From Ectobius pallidus (lineage: Eukaryota; Arthropoda; Insecta; Blattodea; Ectobiidae), in NCBI GenBank assembly GCA_964059195.1, contig CAXKWD010000011.1, forward strand, positions 16,789,478 to 16,853,477: 64,000 bases of DNA, in the 5' to 3' direction. Made by a program: the position numbers and the translations under genes. Every line of letters begins with the position of its first letter. The stretch's first letter is position 1. A model generated the notes under the pieces. It had not been told where the DNA came from. It did no database searches and saw only the letters and a list, made by a program, of their open reading frames with translations. This document shows, one piece after another, positions 10,815 to 21,517 of the stretch.

Positions 10815-11196
10815 AATTGTCATTGTTGATTCTTTTTGCTGCATTTATTACTTTATTGTAGACTTTTTTTTATCGGTTTACGTGAGTAGTATTGGATCAG
10901 TTGTTGTTCTATCCAGTTTTGACAGGGATTTTAGGTTTTTGCTAGAGGTTCTTATTCCTGGTGTTATCCAGGACTTCCTACGTTTGTTTGTTATAATTTT
11001 GGTTATAGGGATAGCAATGTCCATATAACATTTTACAGTATTTAGGAGTTCCTCACATATATGGTTAACATCATTGAGTTGATGTAAGGAGTCCCATGTT
11101 TCCTGTTCTAATAGTAGGTTTAAGTTATTATAAGAATTATCTTATAGGTCGGAATTTTCATAGAGAGTTGATGACCACTGATATCAGCAATGTTCT
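10815..11196 (-). pseudogene. LINE B endonuclease end and linker
   Basis: The reverse strand reads NLLLEQETWDSLHQLNDV, then RRKSWITPGIRTSS and INAAKRINNDNYI, the linker between endonuclease and reverse transcriptase in CR1/Jockey-type LINEs. Frames are broken. It continues across the DNA transposon into 9544. Confidence 0.7.
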
Positions 11197-11274
11197 GGTA
11201 AAACTAATACAACAATACTAATAAAACAAATACCCTAGAAAGTCCTGGATTTGGGGTGGTACTTGCACACAGTT

Positions 11275-11302
11275 GATGTAGATGTAGATGTAGATGTAGA
11301 TG
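11275..11302. repeat. (GATGTA)n simple repeat in LINE C 3' UTR
   Basis: About five tandem copies of a hexamer close to the 3' end of LINE C. Such short arrays often mark LINE 3' ends. Confidence 0.8.
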
Positions 11303-11421
11303 TCTCGTTCTGTAGATCCTGTGTTGAGCAGGGCTCAAGGATATAGAACACGTCAGATAAAAACATACATGCATGTTATAAAAAAAAAAACATGATACAA
11401 GAATTGTTATGTCACACTTAC

Positions 11422-14400
11422 TCAAGCTGAAAAGAAATCATCCATATTGTAGAAGGTGTGAGTTACTAAATATTGCTTCAGAGCTCTTTTGAAAGATTTG
11501 CATTTGCTTTTAATACATAGTGATTTAATCTCTTTTGGAAGGTTATTGTATATTTGTATTGCGGAATAATAAGCACCTTTCTGAAAAAGTTTTAATGAGT
11601 TAGCTGGTCTATGTAAATCATTCATGTTTCTAGTAGTACGCCCGTGTATACTGTGATTACTTTGAAATTTATCAATATTATCTACCATGTAACACATAAC
11701 AGAGTATATATACTCTCCGGTGAGAGTGAGGACTTTTAATTTTTCAAACAGCGGTTTACAAGATTCTCGTTTTTTCTTTCCACATATTATTCTTATTGCT
11801 CGCTTCTGTAATCTAAATATTTTTTCCCTATGTGCCGAGTTACCCCGAAAAATGATTCCGTACCTCATAACAGAGTGAAAATATGCAAAATATACCGTGA
11901 GTAATGCGTCCTGTTGTAATATATCATTCAAAGTTCGTAGCGCAAAACATGCTGAACTTAGCTTAGAACTTATCATTACAATGTGTTTCTTCCAGTCAAG
12001 ATTTTGGTCAATTTGTAGTCCTAAGAATTTTATGTTGCTAATTTCCTCTATGATTTGTGTTTGATAATTGATTACAATGTTTGAGATATATCTATTTTTT
12101 GTTCTAAATTGAATAAAGTGGGTCTTATCAATATTAAGTGACATTTTATTAGCTTGAAACCAAGTATTTAATTCGTGAAAAGTCTTTGTAGCTAGTCTTG
12201 CTAAATCTTCTTGTGACTTTCCTGTTACGAGTACACTAGTATCATCTGCAAAAAGCAATGCCTTTGATTCGTCACTTAAGTTATCTGGTAAGTCATTGAT
12301 GAAAATTAAAAAGAGCAAAGGTCCCAGTATCGATCCCTGAGGTACTCCATTTTTAACAGTCCCTAATTTTGATTCATTTCCATTTATTATTACCTTTTGA
12401 GTTCTATCAGACAGGTATGATTTGAACCACTTTAGTGTTATATTATCCAACCTATAGTGTTTCAGTTTTTGAAGTAGAATTTCATGATTTATACAGTCAA
12501 ACGCCTTAGCTAGGTCACAAAAAATTCCTAGGGCATGTTTCTTTTTATCTAACGCTTCCAATATTTCTGTAGTGAGTTGAAATGTAGCATTATCAGTGGA
12601 CATGCCACTTCTAAATCCAAACTGAGATGGTGTAAGAATGTTATTCAAATTAAGATAGTGTATTAAGCGGTTGTACATAACGTTTTCAAAAACTTTTGAA
12701 AATGAGGTTAGGAGTGATATAGGTCTATAATTTGATGGAACATTTTTGTCACCTTTCTTAAAGAGGGGCTTAACAATAGCATGCTTTAGTCTTATTGGAA
12801 ATATTCCACTTTTTAACGAACAATTACAAATATGACTAAGAGGTTTACTAATTTCAGATGAGCAGCTTTTTAACAACTTATTACTTATCTCATCCCATCC
12901 AGAAGAGTTTTTGCTTTTGAGTGACTTGATTATATTTTCAATTTCTCTAGAGGAAGTTAGTTTGATTTGAAATGTATGGTTCTGGACTATAGGTGTTTTA
13001 AGTAGGTCTGCTGCATTAATGCTAATATTAGTTGTAGGAATACATTTCTCTGCAATGTTTATAAAGTGATTATTAAAAGCATTTGTGATATCTGATACAT
13101 TATCTAGCTTTTTGTTCTGGTATGTTAGTGACATGCAATCATTGTTTCCCTTTGATCTCCCTGTTTCGTTTTTAATTATATTCCATATAGTTTTAATTTT
13201 ATTGTCTGATTTATTAATTATTTGTGAGAAATGCCTACTCTTTGCCTCTTTAATTACTTTCTTCAGTGTATGGCAGTACATTTTATAGTGTTCTTTATGA
13301 GCTGGGTTGTTACTGGTTCTACATTTTAAATATAGCTCTCTTTTGTTTCTACATGATATTTTAATGCCAGTGGTTAACCATGTTTTATTCCTTACATTAG
13401 GTAAATTAGCAGTTTTCTTTTTTGGAAAGTTAGTTTCAAAATGCCGCAACACAATATTTAGGAATTCATTTAATTTACAGTCTACTTTGTCATAGGAAAA
13501 TATAGATCCCCAGTTTTCATTCTTCAGATCTTGTTTGAAGTTTAAAATTGAAGCATCATTCATTACTCTAGTCATATGGGTATGTTTTTTAGTTGCGTTT
13601 ACCTTACTATCGTTTAGCACTAACATTTGTGCATCATGGTCCGATAATCCATTTAATATTGGTAATATTTTAAAGTTAGGGTGCTTTTCTATGTCTATGA
13701 ATATATTATCTATTATTGTTTGAGAGTTGTTTTGGATTCTAGTTGGAAAATTTACTACAGAGTCTAAATTATAACTACCTAGTAGGGATATCAGTCTGAT
13801 CTTTTTTTCACTATCAATTGAGAAGTCTACATTAAAGTCGCCGCACAGTATAATATTTACATTATTACTATACAGATAGTTAAGAACCTTTTCTAACTGA
13901 TTTGTAAAATAATTGAAATTACCTGTTGGTGCTCTGTAAATGGTCAGTATTACAAATGTACTGTTATCCGTTTCCACTCTGGCTGCGCAGCATTCAAAAT
14001 CCTGTTCCTTACAGTAGGAACTGGTGTCTATATCACTAAAATTTAAGTTACTTTTGATGAATATACTCACACCTCCGCCTTTCATGGAACGTCTAAAGAA
14101 ATTTGAGCACAATGAAAAATTATCAATTTTTAATTGTTCCAGCTCTGTTTCTGCACAGTGGTGTTCCGTTAAACAAATAACTTGAATTTCCTGCTTGTTA
14201 GAATTATTTGTATCCTGAAAAGCTAACTTAAATTCTTCAAATTTACATTCAAGCCCCCTTATATTTTGATGATATAATGCAAATGATTTACTAGTTCTAG
14301 TTGCAGGCTTGTATATATTACCAATGTTTACTCGAGGCAAGTATGTAAGTTGTTGTTCCCTTTCATCTAAAACCTCCCTAAAAAACGAGAGGAGCCACCA

Positions 14401-14448
14401 ACTATGACAGGAGTTGCAGTGGGTACAGAGCGTACGAACCGCGTACAC
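11422..14448 (-). CDS. ORF2 of LINE C: apurinic endonuclease plus reverse transcriptase
   Basis: 1008 codons with no stop. Endonuclease motifs from about residue 57: ALYHQNIRGLE, ICLTEHH, GGGVSIFI, LTIYRAP, ILCGDFNVDF (about residue 200), DNIFIDI and GLSDHDAQ. Reverse transcriptase motifs: LFKKGDKNVPSNYRPISLL, GIFCDLAKAFDCINHE, NGVPQGSILGPLLFLIFIND (about residue 700), LLFADDTSVL (about 735) and KFLGLQID. The tail has MRYGIIFRGNS and IQIYNNLPKEIK. The protein nicks target DNA and primes reverse transcription there. The first codon called is GTG; the frame stays open to about 14523 with no ATG before the endonuclease, so the true start is lost or unusual. Confidence 0.9.
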   Translation of the reverse strand: MYAVRTLCTHCNSCHSWWLLSFFREVLDEREQQLTYLPRVNIGNIYKPATRTSKSFALYHQNIRGLECKFEEFKLAFQDTNNSNKQEIQVICLTEHHCAETELEQLKIDNFSLCSNFFRRSMKGGGVSIFIKSNLNFSDIDTSSYCKEQDFECCAARVETDNSTFVILTIYRAPTGNFNYFTNQLEKVLNYLYSNNVNIILCGDFNVDFSIDSEKKIRLISLLGSYNLDSVVNFPTRIQNNSQTIIDNIFIDIEKHPNFKILPILNGLSDHDAQMLVLNDSKVNATKKHTHMTRVMNDASILNFKQDLKNENWGSIFSYDKVDCKLNEFLNIVLRHFETNFPKKKTANLPNVRNKTWLTTGIKISCRNKRELYLKCRTSNNPAHKEHYKMYCHTLKKVIKEAKSRHFSQIINKSDNKIKTIWNIIKNETGRSKGNNDCMSLTYQNKKLDNVSDITNAFNNHFINIAEKCIPTTNISINAADLLKTPIVQNHTFQIKLTSSREIENIIKSLKSKNSSGWDEISNKLLKSCSSEISKPLSHICNCSLKSGIFPIRLKHAIVKPLFKKGDKNVPSNYRPISLLTSFSKVFENVMYNRLIHYLNLNNILTPSQFGFRSGMSTDNATFQLTTEILEALDKKKHALGIFCDLAKAFDCINHEILLQKLKHYRLDNITLKWFKSYLSDRTQKVIINGNESKLGTVKNGVPQGSILGPLLFLIFINDLPDNLSDESKALLFADDTSVLVTGKSQEDLARLATKTFHELNTWFQANKMSLNIDKTHFIQFRTKNRYISNIVINYQTQIIEEISNIKFLGLQIDQNLDWKKHIVMISSKLSSACFALRTLNDILQQDALLTVYFAYFHSVMRYGIIFRGNSAHREKIFRLQKRAIRIICGKKKRESCKPLFEKLKVLTLTGEYIYSVMCYMVDNIDKFQSNHSIHGRTTRNMNDLHRPANSLKLFQKGAYYSAIQIYNNLPKEIKSLCIKSKCKSFKRALKQYLVTHTFYNMDDFFSA

Positions 14449-14523
14449 CCCGTTATTAGTCTTGGGATGAGGGAATGGATCATATAGAAGATCTTGCTTT
14501 TGAATGCCATTTGCGCATCCTTT

Positions 14524-16431
14524 TCAAATATGTCTTAAAGTTCATTAGGGATAATATGCTTTTTTGTATATAAGAGGAAAATAGATTAAACTATCCCCTT
14601 TTTATTGTTCTCAGCATTATTCTCTACTGGGAGACAAAATTCAATGTTTTTCACGACACTGTAAATGGTCGAATCCTGACCATTTTGCAAAAAAATAATA
14701 AGTGAAATTGCAATTTATAATATTTGGATAAACAAATCTTAATCAATATATAACTTACCATCTGCAGACATCAAACCGCATTTGTTTCCTCTTCTTTTTC
14801 ACAAATCTTCTACACATGTCCCGCCTTGCTTTTCGAAGTTTTTTATATTTGATCAACATGCCATCTGTCGGTAGAAAATTGAACTTGACTGCCTTCGACT
14901 GTTTGACACTTTGACAGACAGATGATCATAGACAGTGGCATGGGCTCTCTCCCTGCGTAAATTTTAAAATATGTGTTTTTCAACTTCCGCAGTCAGTTTG
15001 AGAGGACGGTGAAGATTAATTTAGCAGTGATAACTTTTATGTAGCTTACAGGTACAAATAAAAAATTGGGATTGCTAGCAATATCCCTACGTTTGTCGAT
15101 ATTGCTTGAATGAAGTTGCAAGTTTCAATTTACTGTTGTGTGTTTCTCTTTGACATGAGCAACAATTTTTATATATGACAGGTAATATATATGTTCTGGA
15201 GTTTGAGTAGTAATATAGCTATACCGCGATTCCTTCAATTTGTAATATCTGCTTGATAGTTTAAATATTATTTGTGGTATTCCTAAACATAACCTCCATC
15301 TTAGTTATTTACATTTTTTAATTTTTTTTTAAATTACCGTTAAGTTTTAGTTTTTACGTGACGCAGGATTTGCCATTTAGTTGAAAGCATTCAACAAATT
15401 TCAGTGTTAATTGTTGTTTCCCTTTCGTTGTGAATGACATTACCGAACTGATAATAATAGTGAAACTGCTGCATTGTTGAGAAATTATTTTTAAAACTGG
15501 AGTCAAAACACTTGAGATTAATTGGTAGTCTGGATGTATTATTATTCTTTGTCTAAACTTAGTGTTTTGGCATTTGAATTGATATAAATTGTGTTTTGGG
15601 GTGTACTGGTATGTATTACTGGGTATCAGTATTTATTTATTTATTTATTTGATTACTGGATCTATCTATTCCTAACGTACTGGTACCAGTAAGATGGTAA
15701 TCTTGAAGCTAATCCAACCAAATCTATTGAAGAATCTATTCTAACAAATTACCTGTGGCTTGCAGTTAAATCAATTTTTTGTGGTTATGCAGAGCTATAG
15801 TGGAAGTTCTTAAACTCATAGAGGAAAACTTGCTGATTTAGGCCTACAGTCAGTATTTATGTGATGTGTAATGGTGAGTGATGTAAATAATAGTTTCATT
15901 GAATTGGTTTAAATAGAAGAAATCAGTTCAATCAGTACCCAAGACTTCGAAATAATCTGACAGATTTGTTTATTTCTAGTGCACTGAAACAAAAAAAATT
16001 CTGAATTGGGATATGAAAGAATCAAATGGGGCAAAACTGTAATTTATGCCGCGCAAGGGTTTTCCTTCCACTGAATAATAAACGATCCTTGCACCAAACA
16101 ACTTATGTCACAACTATAAACAATAAAATAATAGGCTATTTCATAATAATAAAAAAAAGACCCTTGCACCAAAAATCATATTTCACAATTATAGGAGTGG
16201 GAGTGGGGGCTCGTGAGTGGCATAAAATACCTTTTTCTCTCAAATGGAACTTCAAAAAAATATTGAAGGTCACTTTGACAAGACATGTTGAAAAAGACTA
16301 AACAAGAGCCAAAAACTGTAGATTATTCAAGAGATGCTAAAGAAAATGCATGAATGTAAATGCGGAATACACAACTCAGTATTGAGTTGAGAAGAGAAGC
16401 AGATACAAAAGTAAAAGAACAGGAACTCCTT
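14524..16431. other. Gene-free stretch
   Basis: No coding region recognised. A GC-richer patch at about 14780-15050, ending in a consensus-like splice donor (TTACAG/GTACAA near 15050), could be a 5' untranslated exon of the + strand gene starting at 21350. That is speculation. A short (ATTT)n run sits near 15632-15650. Confidence 0.35.
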
Positions 16432-16945
16432 CAGAATAGCATAGCCAGCTAACAGTGAGGTATGCTCTGCCATTAGCGGCCATACCCCTCCAAGCCGTGT
16501 AAAACAAAAGAGGAACAGTTGATGCAGAGGGAAAATTTTCCGTTTCAAAGATTCAATATGGGACATAATAAACCCCATGCTACTATGTATATGCTCCTAA
16601 CCTAACATAACCTGTCACTGACCTAGAATATAGCTGTCACTACTTACCTTAATGCAGAAGCTTTTTTTTTTACCCTTCCACACAAAACATTGTTACACTA
16701 AAAGTCCATTGCTTTGGTTTGTAATAATTTCATAAGGTACTGGTAGCTCCTACTAACACTGATTTTATTAGTCATCCTGTATTTACCACCATATTATGGG
16801 TGTATTATTTTCTATGGGATTACAAAGTAACACACCGTGGCTTGTCATGTTTATTTACAGAGTTCAATCGGCATGTAGTCTTGTTTGTAATATTGGCGAC
16901 ATTGTAGACTTGGTCCCACTCCGTACGGCTCAGCTGAGACGGAAG
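16432..16945 (+). repeat. Dispersed repeat family D, copy 1
   Basis: Matches a reverse-oriented copy at 26118-26450 and a copy at 58600-59180. Shared words include AGCCAGCTAACAGTGAGGTA, CCTAACATAACCTGTCACTG and TTCAATCGGCATGTAGTC. No coding capacity or clear terminal repeats, so the element class is unknown. Confidence 0.75.
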
Positions 16946-17886
16946 TCACATCATTCTAAAGTTTAGTGAAAGAACAATATCTGGAAGACATTAGAAGTAC
17001 AAAGAAGAGAACGATATGATCTAATACAACAAAGCGACAACAAAGCGAAGGAAATTATCTGGAGAGAAAACAAACAAATCAGGTCTTTTGGCATTGAGGA
17101 CTCAAAAGTCAAATTTTACCTCAAAAGAGAACATTGAAGATATGGGAAGATTATGTCTGGGATCTTTATGATTTGGAATCTAACTGAACACAACGATTAG
17201 AAATGTCGAAGAACAGATTATGTATCATCAAATTTCTAACAGTTTATGTAGTATTAAAAGATAAAATGAACAAATAGAACATATGTGGAGTCAGTTAAAA
17301 GATAACACCTTAAAACCAAGCCTAATATCTCACACAGCAAAGATAAATTAACTTCCATTAAATTGTTTACCCCTCCCAATGAGTGTTGGAAATTAATATA
17401 CCAAATTATTATCATGTATGGCAGAGTAGAAGAATAATGTGGTCCTAAAATGACATCTTTTCACATAAAGTAATTTGGTATATCAAAATGAATTGTAACT
17501 GTTGGAATTAACCTTAGGGTTTTAATCATAATTTTTGTTTCAGTTCCTTACTGGTTAGTTTTGAAAAACAAGCTTCATTACACCCTGTTTTTGATATTTT
17601 TCTTCCTATTAATCTTTATTTTCTTAATGTGGCGTAGCCAATGGTTGTGTGTCAATATTTTACATATCTTTGGAGCTACTGAACATGTAGGCCTACCGTG
17701 TGCAAGTTTTGCAGAGGATAACAAAGTACTAGGATTCCATAATAGTGTATACATACAGAACTCAAAATATGACCAGACTATAAATTCATGCACTATTCAC
17801 ATTAACCATCAATCACTCATATTTCACATTCCTTTTCTTCTGTAAATTTGCCTATTAAGAGTGAAATAAGAATTATCATTTTTTAT
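16946..17886. other. Gene-free stretch
   Basis: AT-rich sequence; the open frame at 17561-17845 is low-complexity hydrophobic and has no recognisable domain. Nothing else seen. Confidence 0.4.
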
Positions 17887-17894
17887 ACGTTAAT

Positions 17895-18198
17895 TAGGGT
17901 TGCCACCTTTTGGTAAGACTAAGGCGGGACAGTTATCGAATAACTTATATGCATATCGCCGATCTTCATACCTAAATTTGTACATGGGACAATTTGTTAA
18001 TAAGAGAAAGATGGTATATATTCGTTACAAAGCCAAAACTGAATAGACTATGTAACAGTAACAAGAAGTATGTAAGAAAAGACTAGCAAAATAATAATAA
18101 AAATATATAATGCGTTCCTCTTTGGCATAATTCGGGACGCTGAAAATGTTCTTAAAATGCGGGATGTCCCGCCAAATTCGGGACAGGTGGCAACGCTA
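17895..18198. mobile_element. hAT-like MITE with perfect 8-bp duplication
   Basis: Ends TAGGGTTGCCACCT and the near-inverse (AGGTGGCAACGCTA), flanked by identical 8-bp words ACGTTAAT at 17887-17894 and 18199-18206. The subterminal GGCGGGAC / GTCCCGCC words are also inverted. It is 304 bp and noncoding. Confidence 0.85.
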
Positions 18199-18206
18199 AC
18201 GTTAAT

Positions 18207-18780
18207 ACAGATTCTTTTCATTTTTTTCTTCTTGCGTGTTCCTCTTCTCTTGGCTGCCAGTATCCTTTTTTTTTTTTTTATCCCCTCCCTTTCCAGTATG
18301 TGTACAATATCAATGTATTTTCATTGGATGGATGGTTTTGAGATTGAACTTGTTATTGATTATGGAGCTTGTCAATGATTATGAAGAAGTGTAACTGCTT
18401 TGGAAAGGTGGAGGCCGAATTCCTTTGACTGAATTATCAAAGAACCTTTTTCCTTGTCAAGTTAGCATAGAATTGTTAGTTCATTGAGAAGTGCAAATAA
18501 GTAGTGCTTTGTGAGTTTGAGATAAGTAAGATACATGAAAACCTTGTGTTTCCTGTGTATGCACAGGGATAGATTTTCTTATCTCTGTGTACACTGGTTG
18601 CCAGGTGTAGCCTACTCTGCTTCTCTCTCTAATTTTGTGTTTACATGCCACTATCCTTTTGTAAAATTAACTGTACTTTAATTTTGCTTTTAGCTTCTAC
18701 AATTTAGCTTTTACATTTTTAAAAATGAAATTTTGGACTAGTATATAAAACTTAGATGATAAAACCTTGCTTACAGTGGA
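18207..18780. other. Gene-free stretch
   Basis: No gene, RNA or repeat recognised apart from a T-run near 18269-18280. Confidence 0.4.
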
Positions 18781-18789
18781 TAATTTAAT

Positions 18790-19054
18790 CTTCTCACAAC
18801 GTTTCAACCACATCCGTCTGGTCTTCCTCAGGTGAATAAACCTCAGCATGAACTGCCAAGGGGTGACGAGGATGTAGAAAACCCATGCTGCCCTCTGACT
18901 GCGTCATCACAAACAAAGTATTCCTACCATGTTCCCGGATCCACTCCTCTGGAATGTTGTAATCAACCTCTTCTTTGTCACCTGTCGGTGGCGCGGGAAA
19001 TTTTAACTCACAATTTTTATTTTTCCTTTTCTTTAACCTTCTGAATAAATCCAC
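18790..19054 (-). pseudogene. C-terminal relic of an unidentified mobile-element protein
   Basis: The reverse strand reads RRLKKRKNKNCELKFPAPPT, then DYNIPEEW and SPEEDQTDVVETL before a stop. The order basic tract, PxPP, D-x-IP-x-x-W, about 40 residues, SPEED matches the frame in the palindrome at 38277-38959. The DNA shares CACAACGTTTCAAC and GTCTTCCTCAGGTGA. The shared end suggests a common transposon; a Penelope-like source is possible but I cannot show it. Confidence 0.5.
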
Positions 19055-19699
19055 TTATACACAGGAACACCATATGAAGATCAATCTGGAAGTTGTGAGA
19101 ATAATGGTTTCATAATTTTATTATTTCCTAGAAACCCACTCTTGAATGTTTCAAAGCTTTTAACTCAACTCGTGTCTTCGGTTTTGCAAATATTATCTCT
19201 GGGAAAAAATGTTTGTACAGTATTTTAATTTTGAAGTTCCCTTCACTTTTACACAATGTGAACCAAAAATGAAGTCACTGCACTTCTATCATGCAAACCA
19301 TGTTGCCGTCATTGGGCATATGGTGACCATTCACTGAGACTACTTAATATCCAATTTATATAGGAATTTCAATATTTCACTCACCTTGCTTACCTAAACA
19401 ATGACTGAACTTTCCATATTCAACTTTCCACATGAATATCATAAGATTTTCTTGAATCAAAGCTCTCTTAGGAGACCATTTCTTCTTATTTAAAAGTGTC
19501 TCCACTTTCTAAACAAGTTCTATAACACATGATTTTTGAGGCACATTATTTTCAGGATATTGTCTTTGAAATTCGTGAATACATCTTACATAAGATTTTT
19601 GTTCAAAAGATCAGTTTAACAATGAAAATGTGCTGCTCAATGGAAAATTCCACAATTACAAACACAAAAACTGCAGTCTTTACAAGTACTGCACTTTGC

Positions 19700-19915
19700 C
19701 TCTGTGTCCAAGATTGCGGGTTCGATCCCGGCCCAGGTCGATGGCATTTATGTGTGCATAAATGTGACAAGAGGCCCATGTCAGTACATTTACTAGCATG
19801 TAAAAGAACTCCTGCAGGACAAAATGAAGGCACATCAGTGATGGTTGCAGACCTAACTTACAGTACATCCCCGTCATTACATAACCTTATACTAACTACA
19901 CCTTGCTGATAGCAG
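19700..19915 (+). mobile_element. tRNA-derived SINE relic
   Basis: Contains a clear box B (GGGTTCGATCCCG) followed by a body that includes GTAAAAGAACTCCTGCAGGA. The GTAAAAGAACTCC core also occurs in SINE family 2 (20223-20593). The 5' head is poorly defined. Confidence 0.55.
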
Positions 19916-20009
19916 ACTGTTGGCTGATAGGAGGAATACAAACTACTGCTGGTTACAGTTCCTTGCAGGTTGAGTTTGAACTGAGTAGGCGCCAACTTTG
20001 GTTAGCATT

Positions 20010-20210
20010 ATATTCATCCTTTAGATTTAGATTTTTATTTGCCCACACGTAAAAGGTTTATATGGCTTTCCTCGTCATGAATTGAAAGAAAAAAAATATT
20101 ACACTTAGTTACAAAAATATTATAATTTTAAACCTTTGTGTACTTTTACTTTTTAAAAATTAATCTATTGTGTAAAAGGTAGTTTTTATGAGAAAAGACT
20201 TTATTCTTCT
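20010..20210 (-). repeat. Probable LINE 3' end
   Basis: On the - strand the segment ends in GGGCAAATAAAAATCTAAATC, resembling a LINE 3' terminus with a short repeated tail. No coding part remains. Confidence 0.35.
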
Positions 20211-20222
20211 TCTGTCTGGTCT

Positions 20223-20593
20223 GGTACCCTATGATCCCCAGGTGGGGCGAAGGGGCCTCCAATGGAGGATTCATTACCTATACTAATTTCGATATGCTTA
20301 TTTTCCGAGAGAGGGTAGAGGTGGTAAGCCCATCGCCTCGCAACCCCCCTCTGGAAACTAAGTATTTCTTGGACGTGAAAGGGCCGAGAAATTTTGTCCA
20401 GAGGCTCTAATTTAGGCTTGGAGTTCTTTTACGTGCCGTAAATCTATGACACGGGACCCCCAGCTTAAAGTCCCTCCTGGAGTACTCCGTGCCCAGGATT
20501 TTTATGTCCTGAAAAATCCATCGACCACGGCCGGGTTTGATCCCGCGCCCTGCGGATCTAGAGGCGGGCACGCTACCTCTAGACCACCGCGAC
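20223..20593 (-). mobile_element. tRNA-derived SINE (family 2)
   Basis: Read on the - strand it opens with GTCGCGGTGGTCTAGAGGTA (tRNA-like box A region) and has a box-B-like GGGATCAAACCCG. The body carries GTAAAAGAACTCCAAGCCTA and AGAGCCTCTGGACAAAATTT. A + strand copy of the same body is at about 47793-48190, and a worn fragment at about 24770-24870. Noncoding. Confidence 0.75.
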
Positions 20594-21059
20594 TTCAATT
20601 AATTATTTGTTATATTTTTCAGTGAAGTTGGTAATTGTATAGGTCCTTTGCATGAATTTCTATACACTTGTCACCTAAAGAACCTCCTAACGATTTCTAT
20701 AACTCTGCAGTAAGAGAGAATATAAATATAATCATATGACTAAATCCATGATGTTACATAATTTTATTATTGTTTTAATTATCTTTACACCCAAATGAGT
20801 CAGTTGGAACATGCATTTCATTGGAGGTGAAATCGTTTGTTGATGCAAGCAGTTCCTCAAATTCCTTTCAGAGGTTTTTTCTATAATCCTACTAAGGAAT
20901 TTATAAAGTTTTAACTGTTAAGGCTGTCCACTACAGTTTAGATGATAATATTAGACTATAATATCTCATCCTACTCACACTTGATTAATTATTATATTTG
21001 AACATAGTAATTTAACTATATTAATTTTCCAATACTTAGGAGTTTAGAAGAACTGTGTA
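20594..21059. other. Gene-free stretch
   Basis: AT-rich; nothing recognised. Confidence 0.4.
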
Positions 21060-21310
21060 GACTAGGTTTTCATTATGGTATGTTGCTTTATTTTATTTTA
21101 TTTGAAATGTCATGTAATTCCACTTGAATCTTTGTTTATATATTGTATTTCAACCTTCATATAATTTATATGTATTATTGTATTTATGTATTTATTTATT
21201 TATGTATATGTATTTATTGTATTAAGGTATTATCTCACCTTATAATATGTAATTTGACACTAGTCTAATGCAACTCCAGTTGCCTAAAGACCAATAAATT
21301 TGAATTTGAA
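21060..21310 (+). repeat. LINE 3'-end relic upstream of the GalT-like gene
   Basis: Low-complexity TATTTAT repeats are followed by a terminal AATAAATTTGAATTTGAA, a common LINE 3' end. It stops about 20 bp before the acceptor of the first visible coding exon. Confidence 0.45.
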
Positions 21311-21349
21311 TATACTTCTTATCTAATTTCAGAACGAAATCACCAACAG

Positions 21350-21517
21350 ATGATCCATAAAAGATGTCGGAACCGAATTTTGATCCAGGCAGTACTTGTT
21401 ACATTGTTAATTGCTTGTGTGACAATGTACTATTGCACCCCTGTTTTCAAACAACTAAGTTTTTATAAGGACTCTCGTAAGAATGATGTCATAAATCTAA
21501 ACCTGCTTCATGAACAG
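21350..21517 (+). CDS. GalT-like gene, coding exon 1 (membrane anchor)
   Basis: Residues 1-56. The exon follows an acceptor at 21331-21332 and ends CAG/GTAAGT. The ATG at 21350 is the only methionine before the hydrophobic segment. The 17 bases between acceptor and ATG have no stop, so an upstream coding exon cannot be excluded. Confidence 0.8.

Larger units (their letters stand above)
4660..11196 (-). mobile_element. LINE B: CR1/Jockey-type LINE broken by two nested insertions
   Basis: A 5'-truncated non-LTR retrotransposon on the - strand. Its pieces are 10815-11196 (end of endonuclease and linker), 8300-9544 (linker and reverse transcriptase) and 4660-5445 (C-terminal part and 3' UTR). 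When the insertions at 9549-10810 and 5451-8294 are removed, the reading continues exactly across both joints: DNYI joins RNATNKSK, and DEHLS joins WDSHIG. The 3' end at about 4660-4680 has AAATTGAAATTTAAATT, a common LINE tail type. Several frameshifts and stops make it defunct. Confidence 0.85.
11200..14523 (-). mobile_element. LINE C: CR1/Jockey-type LINE with intact ORF2
   Basis: A LINE on the - strand whose 3' end abuts the truncated 5' end of LINE B. After the stop codon near 11422 there is a roughly 220-bp 3' UTR with five copies of a TGTAGA/CATCTA hexamer at 11275-11302. The coding frame covers full endonuclease and reverse transcriptase domains. No separate ORF1 is recognisable upstream of 14523, so the 5' end is probably missing. 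Confidence 0.85.

Noticed and set aside
13085..13723. Three short + strand frames opposite LINE C
   Set aside because: Antisense shadows of the 1008-codon ORF2.
14780..15050. Promoter and 5' untranslated exon of the GalT-like gene
   Set aside because: Only a donor-like site and a composition change support it; the distance to 21350 is 6 kb and cannot be tested from sequence alone.
17561..17845. 94-codon hydrophobic frame
   Set aside because: T-rich low-complexity sequence gives phenylalanine and isoleucine runs by chance; no family match.
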